From the NCBI RefSeq assembly GCF_901709675.1, contig NC_051101.1, forward strand, positions 3,719,501-3,783,500: a DNA stretch of 64,000 bases, written 5' to 3'. The notes beneath the pieces are model-generated. The model had not been told where the DNA came from and ran no database searches. It saw only the letters and a program-made list of their open reading frames with translations. Both the position numbers and the translations under genes were made by a program. This stretch comes from Syngnathus acus. Taxonomy: Eukaryota > Chordata > Actinopteri > Syngnathiformes > Syngnathidae. Below, piece after piece: positions 12,641 to 25,815 of the stretch. The number at the start of each line of letters is the position of its first letter. The stretch's first letter is position 1.

Positions 12641-15600
12641 CGTAACGTAGGTGAAAGCTGAGCAGAAAGTTTGACCCTGAGGATAAGTAGCACGGATGGA
12701 TGTTAGCATAAGCGAAGCCAAGTGTTCCATTCATAGCAACGCGCCGCCAAGCTCCCGGGTGAAGAAAATGCGAAATCGGAGCTAACGAAGCGCGTTAGAA
12801 TTCTTGTAGCCGTTCAAGTTTGAAGAGAGTAAGTTTTGACTGGAGATGTTTTTCCCTCAGAGGACCCAGCATGAGTGCTGCTATACGGTGGATTGGTTGA
12901 AATTCTCACATTTATTCAGAAACTTTCAAGCCGTCTCCAACCAGCCGCTGTAAATGAGTTTTTCCTTACTTTTCCCCCCACATTGAATTCAGCTCTTAAT
13001 CCTCCCTGGAGTTTTTCTTTTCTTCTTTTCCCATCCCATCTCTGCACTTGTTTACCTTTTTGTTCTCCCTCGATCGGACCCGAGACAAGCCCGATCGAGT
13101 TCTCCCGACCCGTTGTCGGTATGTAGACCCGCCTCGGGTGCTTTCCGCTAGAATGAACACATCGGATGATAAATTCCTCCAATTCTCCCGCCTTCACTTT
13201 TTGCGAGGCACGCACAGTCGAGCATCAAAAGGTCATCAATTGCGAGCGGTCGCCCGGGCCGAGCTACCTGCCAGGCAATAGTTACACCTGCAATAGAAAC
13301 CTCGCGCTAGCCTCAACGCAAGCAATCCCGTAGATGATTTGGGGAATTGATTATTCGCAGGAAAAATTCATGGAATAATGGCTTATTCCGTCGAGATTTA
13401 AAGGTACTGGTTTCCATTAGCCCTTTACAGTGCTTTCGCTTCTAAACCTGTCTTTGCTGTCATAAGAAACTCCCGGAACCACAGTCGCTTAAAATAAACG
13501 GCATTATTAAAACTGTTGGGGGAGCCGCCAAGCAGCAAATAAATCTACCGTCTATCGTCAACAGGTATGTTTATTATTCTCGGCTACGACATTCTTCCGC
13601 TTTCACCAAATTGATTCTTGATATCTTCCCTCGCTCTGGAGCCGCCGCTGACCTACCGGGACTGTCTACACGTCCCCACCCCCCTTCATCTCTAATTAAA
13701 AAGTTCCCTGATATCAACACAACTCGTGTTCCTCAGGAGCCATTTGGAGTGAGTTCATTAAATGGGGTGTCTCTTTCATAGTATACGCCTCATGCCCGCT
13801 AATGGGAATGCTCCGCTATTAGTCTTCCCCGCATTGTGGAGCAAGCCGAGAGGTTGAGGACAAGTTGTCGCTGTGCTTCTGTTTTTTTTTATTGAAATAA
13901 ATGTGCCTTGAAAGGTTGTGCGGTGTTGAGATTGTGCCACTGCTTAGATTGTTTGGCTTGCAGGGTTGTCGCGTTCAAACCCAATCAATCCTGCTCTTCC
14001 CTTCCACTCGGGGTCTTCATTAAATAAGAGCCGCAGTTGCTTGGGTGGCACCGGGGAGGGGTTCCAGCTGCGTCTTCAAATTAGATGACCCGGGTTGGAT
14101 CTGTTGGGTCTGTTTCTCTGTCGGAGGCCTGCAGTCCTCCCTGACTTGTTTATGGCCCAATTTGCTGAGCTGGACATGGTTAGCTTGGAGTCCCCCGCAC
14201 AGAGCCATGGGGTCAGTACTTAACAGCCGCCATGTGCTATACAGTACATACACATTCCTCAAGTGAAAGGTGCATCAAGAGCTTGAGGAGACCCATGGGC
14301 ATTGGGGGTTGGAGACTTGTGTCAACCAGTTAGAACTGTTTACTTCTAATGGAGGCCCACAAGGACAAGAGGCAGCTTTCACTTGGGTGTATCACCCTTT
14401 TCAGCACTCATTATCTTCCGTTATACCTCCTTTGCCACCAGAAATAATCCATTGCCAAGAAAATTCATGCCATGATTAAGTGGGTCGTTTTAAAGCCTTT
14501 GTGAATATGTTATTTCTTCCTTTGTGATTCCACAAAATGCTTTGGAACCACTGGTGGAATGCTAACATACTCAGTCCACACCAGCTGCGACTGGCTAGCT
14601 GGAGCGGCTAAACAAGTTTGCGAAGCTACTTGGAGTTACTTATTCTCCCCTCCATGGCGGCATATAAGATACTTTAAGTATGATTATCATGAAAGGAGGA
14701 CGAGGAGTAAGTAACAGGAGAGGATGGCGAAGCTATGCTAACAGCTAAGCTTACGCAAATGTCGCTCTTAGCTCTCCATGGGAGACGTTTGCGCCATGTT
14801 TAGTATCCAAACACATTCCAGTATCATTTTAATCGGTGTAGCAGAACGCTAGTATATGGCCACATTTTGATCGTTTTTTTTTTGTTTTTTTTTACTGACT
14901 TTATATTTGCTATAGCCGTTTGACTATGAGCATGAAAGAAACAATCAGGGCAACTAGAAATAATTTTAAAAAAACACAATCCATCCATGCACAATTTACG
15001 TCCCATTATGATGTGATCATTCCTCCAAGGCTGCAGATCGATGTTAGTTAGCACGTGCGTGCCCATACAATACGATTCATTAGCAACGTTAGCGTTTGCC
15101 GGCCCCAACAGAAACGCGTTGATTTCTGATTTATTCCCGTAGGCTGCGCCACCATCGAGATTTCCATTGAACTCGCTCATGTAATTAGAGACGGCGGTAT
15201 GGAGGACTTCACATCCATCCTTTGAAAGTGCACAGCTGTGTCGTGCTTATGGCCCCGTGGTGTTTCTCCGTCTCCCGTCACCCTCAGTGGCTTTGACCGA
15301 GCGTGCAAATGGCAAATGGGCAGCCTAGCACCACCCCGTCCCTCGAGCCCGTCCAATGTCTTATTCATGAGCGGAGGTTGCCGCGATGCCCCTCGTCGCA
15401 CACTATGTCAGAAACACACCACAGCCTCTTACTCACAGTCTCTCCCACACAAAAAAGCTCTTTATGCCCGTTAAACCCGGTGTGACGTTCCTGCTCCCGT
15501 CGCTATGTTCCTGCCTAGGAGAGTGATTTAAAAATACTTTGTTTCAGCGAAACAACTAGTGGCAGCCTCAGGTCATGAATGTAATGTGGGCAGCCAGAAC

Positions 15601-18600
15601 TGTGCAGTACTGTAATGTACAGACTTGAGTTTTGGATAGATGAGCAAAGACACTTTGATCTTACAAACCAAATTTTCGGGCCGGCAGAATTTTGATTTAA
15701 CTTGCACTCAGACAATTGAAGACGAAAGCTGATTACTGTTGCATTGGTTTCGTAACCCTCAAAGAATGAACAGTTTTTGCCACCAGGACTTCAGACAGTG
15801 AAGCTAATGTTTGCCACGGAAAAATAAATTATATTTTTCCAGTGCCGCAATCCTGAATGTAATGTTTTTAGCAGACGGACAGCGACAAAATGATTCTTAC
15901 CACCAGTGATGGAAGAGAATGCAAGCTAGTAGTCGGCGCTATCTGAGAATCCCATCGCGGCGTAAGCGAGGGGGGTGGGGGGGGATGAAGTGGGCTAGGC
16001 TGTGACGGGCTTGGGCGATGACATGGATCTACAGTTTCATGAAGACGTTCCCCAGGAAACGATGACATCAACAGTCTGACATTCAGGATGAAATGTCTAC
16101 TTTGCAGCAAGTCAATATCGTAATAAAGTTGTCTGGGAGGCCGGCTTTTGCTTAAAGGTCAGGTCATTCCGCCATGCGAGACGAAGGTGTCGACTGGTGC
16201 GGACGTCACCCCCCCACCGCCCAATACAATTATAAACGCTCTAATAGTCCTCCCGTGTATCAGCCGCAGCTTTACTTTGAACCCGTGTCAATGCTTCTAT
16301 TAACTTGCAGGTAATGTGTTGATCAGCTGTTGGGTTCCCCTTGAAACGTTCTTGTCGGCGAGGATTAGACTATCCTGAGCCAAGTGGGCCGCAAGTGTCG
16401 CCGTTTTCCAGCCCCTTTCATCTTCAGACGATCTCACCGGCTTCTTTGACAATCAAGCGATCCATTAAAGTTTAACAATTTGCCATCCGTCGGCTCCCCG
16501 GCGAGGTTTCGACATCCAATCTCTCTTCGCCGGGGCGCCTCCTAAGGGGGGGCTCTGTCTCTCTCTGAATCTTAACTGCTAAACGGGGAGGGAAATTATC
16601 TCCTGATTAAAAATGAATTAAAAGCCATTAAGCTTTTCTCACCCCCCTATGCCTTTGTCACCCTTAACAGAAACAACTTTGCCCTCCAGGTGGGAGGTAG
16701 AAGCCACTCAAGCTCTTGCTTGAACTTTACTTGACCCGCTCCATCGGTAGCTACTTTAACCTCACATCATTTGGAAACAACTGCTAATGTTTTAATCAGC
16801 GTCCTACCACAAGGACAAGACTGGATCTCGATCTGGATTTCTTTTATTTTTTATTTTTTGCTGGCTTCCAGTACTTGTTTACTTTGTGTACGATAGCAAA
16901 ACCCACCTAGTGGCAACAGGGAGTCGTTACTTCAGTGTGTGTGCGTGTGTGTGCGCGAGCACGCTTGTGATGCCAAGTCTGCTGCTCGGCCTTAATGACC
17001 CATGTCGCACCACCAGAAGCTGAGGGGGGTGTCAGGCCGCCATGATTAACGGGGCAGCCCCAGATTGCCTCCCGCCAAAAGCCAAGTCAACACACACACG
17101 CACACACACTTCCAAATGTGTTTACGTGGCTGTATGTCCGCCCTGAGACACGATTACGTATGTACAGCTCTGCAACACGTCCGTGTGTGCTAAAAGCATC
17201 TTACGCGGCAAGTAGATTTTTCGCAGTGAGGAGGGGGACAAGAATTGTGGAAAAGGCCCCCCCCCACAAGGCAGCCCCCTCCCACCCCATCAGGACTCCC
17301 TTTCCTTCTATTAGGCGTATATCCGGCGGTCTCAAAGTGTCCATCAAGTACACAATTTATGCGAGCCAGCTCGTTTTTTCTTACAAAACAAACATGCTTG
17401 GCTACACTCTGCTTTAAAATGTGGTTGGCCTTCAGCCAGTTTGTATCTAGCACTACAGGATGAGATTTTCCTACTGGCCCTATGATTATAAACATAAAAT
17501 TGTTTACCGTTACCTAGACCAATGGGAATTTCATGGCTTCTTGGACAGTTCGGAAAACAAAAATGAAACCGGTTACGCTAATTAACACAAATTTGGACAA
17601 AATGTATCCTGGGCCTAAAATTGAACACAAAGTCGACCATTTTGGTTTAAGTCTCATGGTAGCAAAACGTTTATTTTAAGGGTTCTCGGAAAGCCCCCAA
17701 CGCTGGTTTGACCAAAGTTTGGTCGGACGTGGGAAATATTAAATAGTCTCTCATATTAGATACTTTTATTCTGTTCATGTCCAAATCAAAAAACTTAGTT
17801 TCAACCTTGACATCCATCAAATCGGGTCCCCTACTACACATTGAAAGCAGCATCTCAACATTGTGTTTGTTTAACGCGAGGGCGAGGAGTTGTTGCGATG
17901 CGACGGCCAGGGAAGAGAAACGGATTAGAACGCTCGCGGCCATTCATCAAGAGAGAAAGAATGAGCGCCCAAATGGAAAAAGAAGTGCTCTTTGATAGCT
18001 AGCGCCGCACAAGTGCATAGATGGAACGAATGCGCCAGCGAAATTGAAGCGGAGAGAGTCCATCACAGATGTATGCTTGCAGGCGTCAATCAATTATTAA
18101 CGGCATGCAGATTAGCAGCGATGAAGGCTGTCAGGACCCCTCCCTCCTCCCTCACCTTCATGATGGAGCGCGAGAAAAGTGGACGGCGTTCAGTGACGGG
18201 AGATCAATTGCACGGGGAGCGGGAAAAAAAAGTTGCATCTAACTTGTTTTGCGCTTTGTTTATACCTCCAGCGGGCGAGGGAGAGGGGGTTGCAAAGAGC
18301 GCCGTGATGCACTCTTATTGCGAAAAGAGCAATAAATGATCATTAGCCGCTCGCAAGATGGATGACGCTCAGCTGGAGTTGGCTACAGCGCGTCGTGATG
18401 TGACAGATGTGCGGCGAGACGTTTGCTTGTCTCATCATCACACAGCAGCATTCGATAACCGCGGCCCCTTTGGACCCACTTTTTGATGAGGAATTCTCAA
18501 AATAATCATCAAATTTTGCCGCCATGCTCATCCCGCATTAGATATCGTAGGCGGGGGAGCTTCACAGTTCAGTTGTGTTAGACACCTGCTTCTGATTGGG

Positions 18601-19443
18601 GCTCATTTTGCCAGATTTCTGAGAGCCAAGTATGAGCCATGGAATTCACCCAAAATGGCTGCCATTTTCTTGTTGATACTTTTTCTCATTGTTTTACTCT
18701 GCACTCCATTGAGTGTCATTTCAATTCTCCCCCTTGACCAATCAATGTTAAGACCTCAACAGCAAACGGCGATTGGTATTTTGCGGCGTCTTTCTGACAT
18801 TTTGCAAAGTTAGTCATTAATTGGTGCATCACAGAGTGCCTGGCCTGAAATCCATAACTGCCGCCTCCGCTGTCATCATTCATTGCATTCGCAGACACTT
18901 GTGCTGCCTTTTCATCCCTCGCGATGAAGTACATCGATTTCTTTTTTTTTCTGTCTTTGATCGAGTGCGGCCAACGTTAGCCGTCGCATATTCTCATGAA
19001 GACATCTCGCAAAGGCCATTGGAATGTTAATTGAGCTTCCTCTGGTTTTAATTTCACTTCTCACGCCATGACCGTTATCCGCGTCACTCGCGGACTTGTC
19101 AGAAGAACGGCTAAAAAAGAAACAATTGTGAATGATGCCATGCTGGTGTTTATTGGCCAAGAGGAGCATAAGTTGGAGGGAATTGGGAGTGTGAAAGTTA
19201 CCGTTTGAACTCCCATGAGAGCGTCAACTCGGGTCAACGCAATTAACCTAGCGACCGGCCGCTATATGTATGCGAGCTCACTGTAGAGGTTATCGGCGAA
19301 CAGCGTGAAGTGCTTCTCTTTCAGCATGTTAAATCTCCCCACGTTTCATGAATCATTCAGTGTAACCTGAGGCTGTTCTGACCATAAAGGAACAAACACC
19401 GGCACAAGATAAACAATGTACGCTCGTGTGGTTGTAAAGTCAC
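12641..19443. other. Non-coding stretch, no gene recognised
   Basis: No exon, tRNA or well-bounded transposon recognised. Simple-sequence elements include short TG/CA runs near 16.94 and 17.09 kb. Several open frames of 80-120 codons occur on both strands with no family resemblance and no splice context. Confidence 0.4.
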
Positions 19444-19444
19444 A

Positions 19445-19761
19445 CAGCTCAGTGGCCTAGTGGTAGAGTGTCCGCCCTGAGACTGGAAGGTTGTGGGTTC
19501 AAACCCCGGCCGGGTCATACCAAAGACTATAAAAATGGGACCCATTGCCTCCCTGCTTGGCACTCAGCATTAAGGGTTGGAATTGGGGGGTTAGATCACC
19601 AACTGATTCCCGAGCGCGGCACCGCTGCTGCTCACTGCTCCCCTCTCCCCCAGGGGATGGATTAAAATCACACGGGGATGGGTTAAATGCAGAGGACAAA
19701 TTTCACCACACCCAGGTGTGTGTGTGACGATCATTGGGACTTTAACTTTAACTTTAACTTA
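19445..19761 (+). mobile_element. tRNA-headed SINE, apparently full length (family A)
   Basis: The head has an A-box-like CCTAGTGGTAGAGTG (about 19456) and a B-box GGTTCAAACCCC (19496), the internal pol III promoter pair of tRNA-derived SINEs. A body of about 200 bases follows, and the element ends in a TTTAAC-type tandem tail (ATTGGGACTTTAACTTTAAC). A second, internally shortened copy lies in opposite orientation at 47481-47660. No convincing target-site duplication was found by eye. Confidence 0.82.
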
Positions 19762-21592
19762 ACACAGGACGACGGCAAGAGTCGGATTTTTCCAATTTAG
19801 AGCCCATTACCTTTGTACCAAAAATCGATTCCATTTTTCGTGTGGGTTGGTTGGTCCGTCAGTGTGTTGAGTGGTTAGATGATTGACAGGTCAGCCATCT
19901 GGTCAGTCAGTTGTTTGGCCATTGGTTGGTTGATTGCTTGGGCGTTAATTTAGTCAGTGGATGCTTAGTTGATTGGCTGGTTTGTTGTTCGGTTTGGCTA
20001 GCCGTTTGGTTTGGTCAGCTAGTCGGATAGCAACGTATTTGTTTACTCGTTCACTTGTTTGATAAGGTTTGTTGGTCCTGGTCGGCCTGTCGACCTGTTG
20101 CTACGCCGGCTTAGACACGATTGCTTAACTTTTCGGCAATTCCCTTCTGAGCGATCTGACGTTTGACCCCGTTTTTATTTACCTGTGTTTCAAAATCAGT
20201 TATACCTTTGACAGACATCCCTCAATGCAATTTTACACATCCTTAGAGGAATTGCAACCTGTGAAGCACTGATAAGACCCCCCCCAGTGTAATGGGATAG
20301 TGATGGTCTCCAATGTGTTTGTGAATTTAGTCATCATAGTTCCTCAGCAAGGCCTGCAGTGTCATCGCCGCCCATAACAAGAGCAGATTACAGTTCGAAA
20401 ACCCAGCAGAACGCTGCTTTAAAAATGCATCGCGGGGAATTTATAGTGCAAGAGAGTAAATGCTTCCTAATGGAATCTTCCATTACGGGTTAAAAGCCCT
20501 CCACATTATGTCCAAGGCCTTTTTCAGCTCTCAGCGGTGAAGTGAAGGAGGAATGAACCCAGCCTTCACTCCTGCAAACCCTGCACCCCTCCTTTTTTTG
20601 TTCTAGTCTGTCCCAAAGACAAGGTTAGGGATCAACTCCGAGGGGCTCCTGCTTGTTGCCGGAGGCATCTCGTGCAGATGAAGCGGACAAGAGACAAGGA
20701 TTTGCTATCAAGTGGCGAGCCACCGACTGAAGCTACAGTGAATAAATAGTCTACCAGGTTTTTGTGATGTGAAAAAATGAGAACAAGAAAAGTCATTTCA
20801 AAACGTTTTTCACTATTAATGTCATTTTGAAATATTTAAGCAAGGGGAAGTAAAAATAAACAACTGAGAGCATGTAGTTTCAAAAGTGAATACACAACTG
20901 ATTTGAGAATGCTAGGTGGGGAAAGTTTTGATATTGTTGCTGCGGTGAAGGTGAGGGCACTTTGTATCCTCACTTACGGGGTTTGGATGACAGTTGATGT
21001 GTAATTTGGCCAAAATGGATCCTCAGTTCGCACCCCCCAAAACTGGTGGATTTACTACGCTTCTAACGGGAAGCTCTTGTTGCTTTCTCCGCGTGCTCTC
21101 GCCAAAAATCCACCGCCATCTGTTCGCCACTCACCAGCTATCCCCGCATCCTCCCCTCGAGTTCGGACTCCCCCAGACCGTCTGTCAAGCTCCTTAGCCT
21201 TCCTGCGAAGGCCCCTCCCCTCCGCCGCCGCTATCCATCATGGCACACTGACTCATGATTCCCGCGTGGGGGCTGCCAGGCGACGGGGGATCATGCAGCT
21301 TTGTGGAACCGGTGCTCAGATAAGCTGCTGAATTAGCGGATGGAGGAGATGAGCGCTGGCAGTGCAAAAGGGAGCGCATAAGATAAGAGGAAAGGGGCTG
21401 TGATCAAAACGCAAGGGGGGGAGCGTGAAAATATGAGGTGAGCAAAGTAACGGGAGTAACGGGTTTGTTTGGTTGGTTTATCAGTCAGTCAATCAGTAGT
21501 TTCTGCCTTAGCATTAGCTTCTAATTAGCATAACAAACTGCTATCAATGTTAATTGTGGGCCAATTTTGAATTGGGGGAGTGAATGTGCAAT
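19762..21592. other. Non-coding stretch with a TTGGTTGG-rich degenerate tract
   Basis: Bases about 19845-20050 are built from decayed TTGGTTGGT/CAGTCAGT words on a strongly G+T-biased strand. No gene is recognised in the remainder. Confidence 0.45.
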
Positions 21593-21990
21593 GGGGCGGC
21601 ACGGTGGGGCGCTGGTTAGCATGTCCGCCTCACAGTTGGGAGAGTGCGAGTTGGATTCAACCTCCTGCCCTCCCTGTGTGGAGTTTGCATGTTCTCCCCG
21701 TGCCTGCGTGGGTTTTCTCCGGATCCTCCGGTTTCCTCCCACATCTCAATAAACATGCATGGTAGGCTGATTGAGCACTACAAATTGCCCGTGAGTGTGA
21801 GTGTGGATGGTTGGTTGTCTCTGTGTGCCCTGTGATTGGCTGGCAACCGGTTCAGGGTGTCCTTCGCCTACTGCACGATGACTGCTGGGATAGGCTCCAG
21901 CACACCCGCGACAAGCGGTATAAAAAATGGATGGATGGATGGATGGACGGATGGACGGACGGACGGACGAATGGATAGGCGGATGGATGC
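21593..21990 (+). mobile_element. SINE-like dispersed repeat (family B) with (TGGA)n tail
   Basis: Starts GGGGCGGCACGGTGGGGCG with a tRNA-like head (GGTTAGCATGTCCGCC, then GGATTCAACC as a B-box-like word). The body contains GTTTGCATGTTCTCCCCG and TTGCCCGTGAGTGTGAGTG, and the element ends GGGATAGGCTCCAGCACACC plus a TGGA/CGGA tandem tail (about 21926-21990). This layout is that of a widespread teleost interspersed repeat. A truncated copy sits on the minus strand at 47859-48105. Confidence 0.85.
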
Positions 21991-22745
21991 GCAATGGAAT
22001 GGGTCAGGAAGGCTGACAGTTGAACCCCAAAACTCAAAACCGTGAGGCAGATATATTAACCACTAGGCTACCGTGCTGCCCTGCATAGAAATCGTCCCTG
22101 TTAAATATAATTAGGTACAAAATTATGAGTGGAAGGAGCCTTCAGATTTATTTCACACTGGCTACAGTCCCAGCAAATGGCAATAAAGTTCTTGCTCACC
22201 GTGTAGAAATGTGACAAAATGTATAGAAAATCCATAGCAAAGTCTCACACCCACACACACACTCACACACGCACACACAGACGTGTGGGCATGTGGCGCA
22301 GCAAAAGAGCGAGGTACAACAGTTTTTTTTTTTTTTTGTTCGCCCCCACCCACTGCACATGAAGGAGCATTAATCCAATCCAAACAGCTCCAAGGAGACG
22401 GCTCTCTAATAACTTACGCTGACTTAAGAATCTGTTTATGTCGGCGGCAAGCCCGTGAAAGATTAATAACTGCCACAATAGGAACGCTGCGCGTCCTCAG
22501 GAAATAAAGAGCACAATAGGAAAATAATGCCGATGTGCTGAGATAAATGAAAAGGCAAATTAGCCGGCGGCCATGTCGTTTAATTACAAGTTACCTCAGT
22601 CGCCGCTTGATTTGCCGGCCTGAAACTCCGCTAGCGACGCCAGCCGGCGGATTCGATAAAGAATATTGATAGACGGGAACAAATACAATTACTACTTCCA
22701 TATTTTAACTATAAGCCAATTTCACATTCCAGCATTAATATATAT

Positions 22746-22746
<1 letters not shown>

Positions 22747-22785
<39 letters not shown>

Positions 22786-22786
22786 C
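22747..22786. repeat. Compound (CA)n(TA)n microsatellite
   Basis: About 8 CA units followed by about 12 TA units, directly adjacent. This generates a spurious His-Thr/Tyr-Ile open frame. Confidence 0.9.
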
Positions 22787-24896
22787 ATGTGTACCTAATA
22801 AAGTGTCCAGTGAGTGTTATGCTTGCTATCCTGTTAAATGGGGTGTTCTTATTGTATTTGGTTGAGAAATTTGTTTGCTTCGTGGGCAAATGTTGCTGGG
22901 ATGTGGCACTTTAGGGTGCCCGTAGCCAAACACACTCACATACACACACACACGTCTACGCAAGGCGGCTGCAATTTGGAATGCAAATGAATGGCGTGCA
23001 CAGCTGTAAGCGTGCGTTTCTGTAGGCACAGTCGGCTGGCTTCCAAAACTGCACACAAACAGACGGAAATCTGCAAACATGCACAAAACGCACGCACACT
23101 CCATCAGTTCCTCCACGTACACACCTTCATGCGTGTACAAAGACTGACATTTTCAGCAAAATGATTTACACTAGCGTGTATTTCTCACATTGTTTTCAAG
23201 AGCATCATTTGTTTGATTGTTAGCGGGGTTATGCAAAAACTAGGAAACAAAGTGGGAAGAGAATGAAAAGTTGTGAAGAGATGTCTCGTTCAATATTTGT
23301 ACAATTGTAGATAGAAATATGGATAGAGGAATGAAATTTTAGTTATCTGAAAAGTTGCCCAAAATGGCACGTTCAGTCCAAAATGGCCGACAGCCAGTTC
23401 AATCCTAACATAATGAAAATTTTTGGACTGCAGCAATTGAATGAATAATTTTAGAATTTATGATCCTACTAATCACCCCAACAATAAATTGAGTAATTCG
23501 ACACATTAATTGATTGAATTGTGAGTTTACGTGTGTGTGGCTTTAAATGACCAGGCTTATTCAACAAGTCCTGTTTACCTGCTAGTTCCCCTTGAGTAGA
23601 AGACGATTGATCTTCTCAATGTGCCCGGCCCGATTCCAATGCACGCATCTATTCTTTGAGCTTGCTGCCCGTCGTCGTCCCGTCATGTTTATCTGTATGC
23701 AAAATTCAAAACACCCAACAGCAACCACAAAATCCTGTCTTCAGTTTGTGCATTACAGCGGTGACTAATTGCCCTACATTCAGTCACAACATCTAAACAC
23801 TCTTATCCCGCCGTTTGACATCCTTTTCACACACACACACCCAAAAAATACTTCATTGTCAGTTTGAAGCGAGTTCTGGCAGAGGGGAATTAGTAAGCGA
23901 GCGAGTGCTTGCCGTGAAGGCTTAGGACGGCAAAGCTAAATGAGATCCTTTTCAATCTTCTTCTACCCGGCACCGCATTGTCTTGCTGGCAACGTTGGCT
24001 TTGTGCGCTTTTGGGCACGCTGATGGAAATCATCGTTATTGTCCCCCCCAAAACATCTGTTTGGGCTCATTAGCGCTGCTTTTTCAGTATGTCAAAAAAA
24101 TGGCAGCTCGCGTTGTCCGCTTGTCCGTCACGCAAATAAAAACAGACACTCGGTTGACTTGTTGTAACATTATTTTCTGTCTTATCTTGTCACGATTGGA
24201 TAATAATTACCTCTTTGTATTTCCCATTCAGGAAACTCAAATGTAAACCAGAGTTATTGGCATAGTCAAAAACAGCCCAAATTCGGTCAAAAATCTAAAT
24301 AAAAAATTCTTGCACAATTTGTTTGTTCTTGGGATTTTGTCTGTGGGGTGAACCAGCTTGTGGCAGACATTTACACGCTTGCTTAATTTCACACTTGATG
24401 CACAGCAGGCACTCCAGTGACATGTCTACTATTTGTATAAAAGCAATTAAAAGTCCATTTTCTGTAATATTTACTTTATAAGCATAATGAAGAAATATTT
24501 AACCAAAAAAAAGCGACTTTGCGGGCTATGGCATATGTTTGCAGAGATGTCAGGTTTTTTTTCCCACTGACAAATGGCTCATATCAGCCATCGTGGGTGG
24601 CAGTCGATAAAAAAAAAAATGTTATGAATGTGCTTCATAAAAGGAAGCACTGCGAGTATTCCCGCATGCTGTGTGTATTTGTAGCATTTTCTATCCAATA
24701 ATAAAAAAAATAAAAAAATTGCACGCTGACAGGTCTGACTTAACGTCATGACATTTGCCACGTATTTCTAATGGAAAAAATATATATATATATTTGTGTA
24801 ATAAAAAGCAGGAATCCCAGAGGGTTGTGAATTCCTAGCATCTTCTGACAAATTGTCACACGGGTGAGGTGAAATTTCAAAATGAACTCAACGTAC

Positions 24897-24962
24897 ACAG
24901 AGCTGGACTGGCCATCTGGCCAACAAGGCAGCTGCCTGGTGGGCTGGTATTTCTTGGGGCCA
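24897..24962 (+). mobile_element. Possible hAT-type MITE end fragment
   Basis: ACAGAGCTGGACTGGCCATC with GGTGGGCTGG downstream resembles the 5' end of a common fish non-autonomous hAT element. No matching opposite terminus or target duplication was found, so this is a weak call. Confidence 0.3.
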
Positions 24963-25499
24963 ATGCTGTGCAATTTAATTTCATACCTTCCAATCAAAGG
25001 TCACAGCTGCAGACCTCACCCCAAAGGTACTGGGACTACTCCAAATTCGACCAGGAGCTAAATTTAGTCAGTAGTTTTCTCCCAAAAGTTGCAAGTACCA
25101 AGGTGAAGCTTCATGACTTCATAACTCTGACCTGATCTGTTTTTGTATGTCTGCTGCCTTTAGCACAATTTTGTCACCAGACAATGTGAATAGTTTGCCT
25201 CTTGGGTCGCATCTGTACTTGTGAAGCTTATCGTTCCTTTGCTGGGCCCTGCAAATCTATCAAATGACTGGCACACCGGTGCATTTAAGGGCGTCCGCAG
25301 AGCCTTGTGTGCAAAACCAAGTAATAGTTTAACTATTGTATTGATCTCAGGAGCGCTAAGGTGTTTAGCGGCGGAGCGTAAGAGAAGGGTAAAACGCTAT
25401 TTTCGTTTCAACGCCAGTGATCTACCGTTGCCCGTTCAGGTTGCACAAGTGCTGCATTGAAAACTTGGAGTCTCCCTCCCCGCACTCTGCGGCGCTCTA

Positions 25500-25815
25500 T
25501 TGATTGCTGTGTGAAGAGGGATTAGTGGCTGGGAGGAAGGGGGAAGGGTAGCGAGGAAAGGATGGATGAAGGGAGCAATGGACGCCAGGGGAAATGATGG
25601 CTCAAGGGAGGGAGGCGAGGGAGACGGCGGCTGATGGAGTGAGCGAGGAAAAGGTAGAGCGGACGAATGGATGAAGAATGACGAAAGGGAGTGAAAGTTG
25701 TCATGCGGAATGGATCGGCGGAAGGACGGATGGGTGGAGGGAGGTAGAGAGGGTAGCCAAGAATAAAGGTAAGGATGGAATGAGTGAAGGAAGGAGGAGG
25801 AGAAACAGCAGTAAG
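25500..25815 (+). repeat. Polypurine (G+A-rich) tract, ~315 bp
   Basis: The plus strand is overwhelmingly A and G, built from decayed GGAAGGATGGATGAAGGGAG-like words. The lack of stop codons on the pyrimidine strand yields a 129-codon Ser/Pro/His-rich open frame that is compositional, not genic. Confidence 0.8.

Noticed and set aside
17671-17943. 90-codon minus-strand frame with an Ala/Leu-rich start
   Set aside because: Considered as a possible secreted protein or exon, but no family match, wrong strand for iglon5 exon 1 and no supporting splice site.
19450-19530. Possible tRNA gene
   Set aside because: A- and B-boxes are present but no cloverleaf acceptor pairing; the sequence continues into a SINE body and tail.
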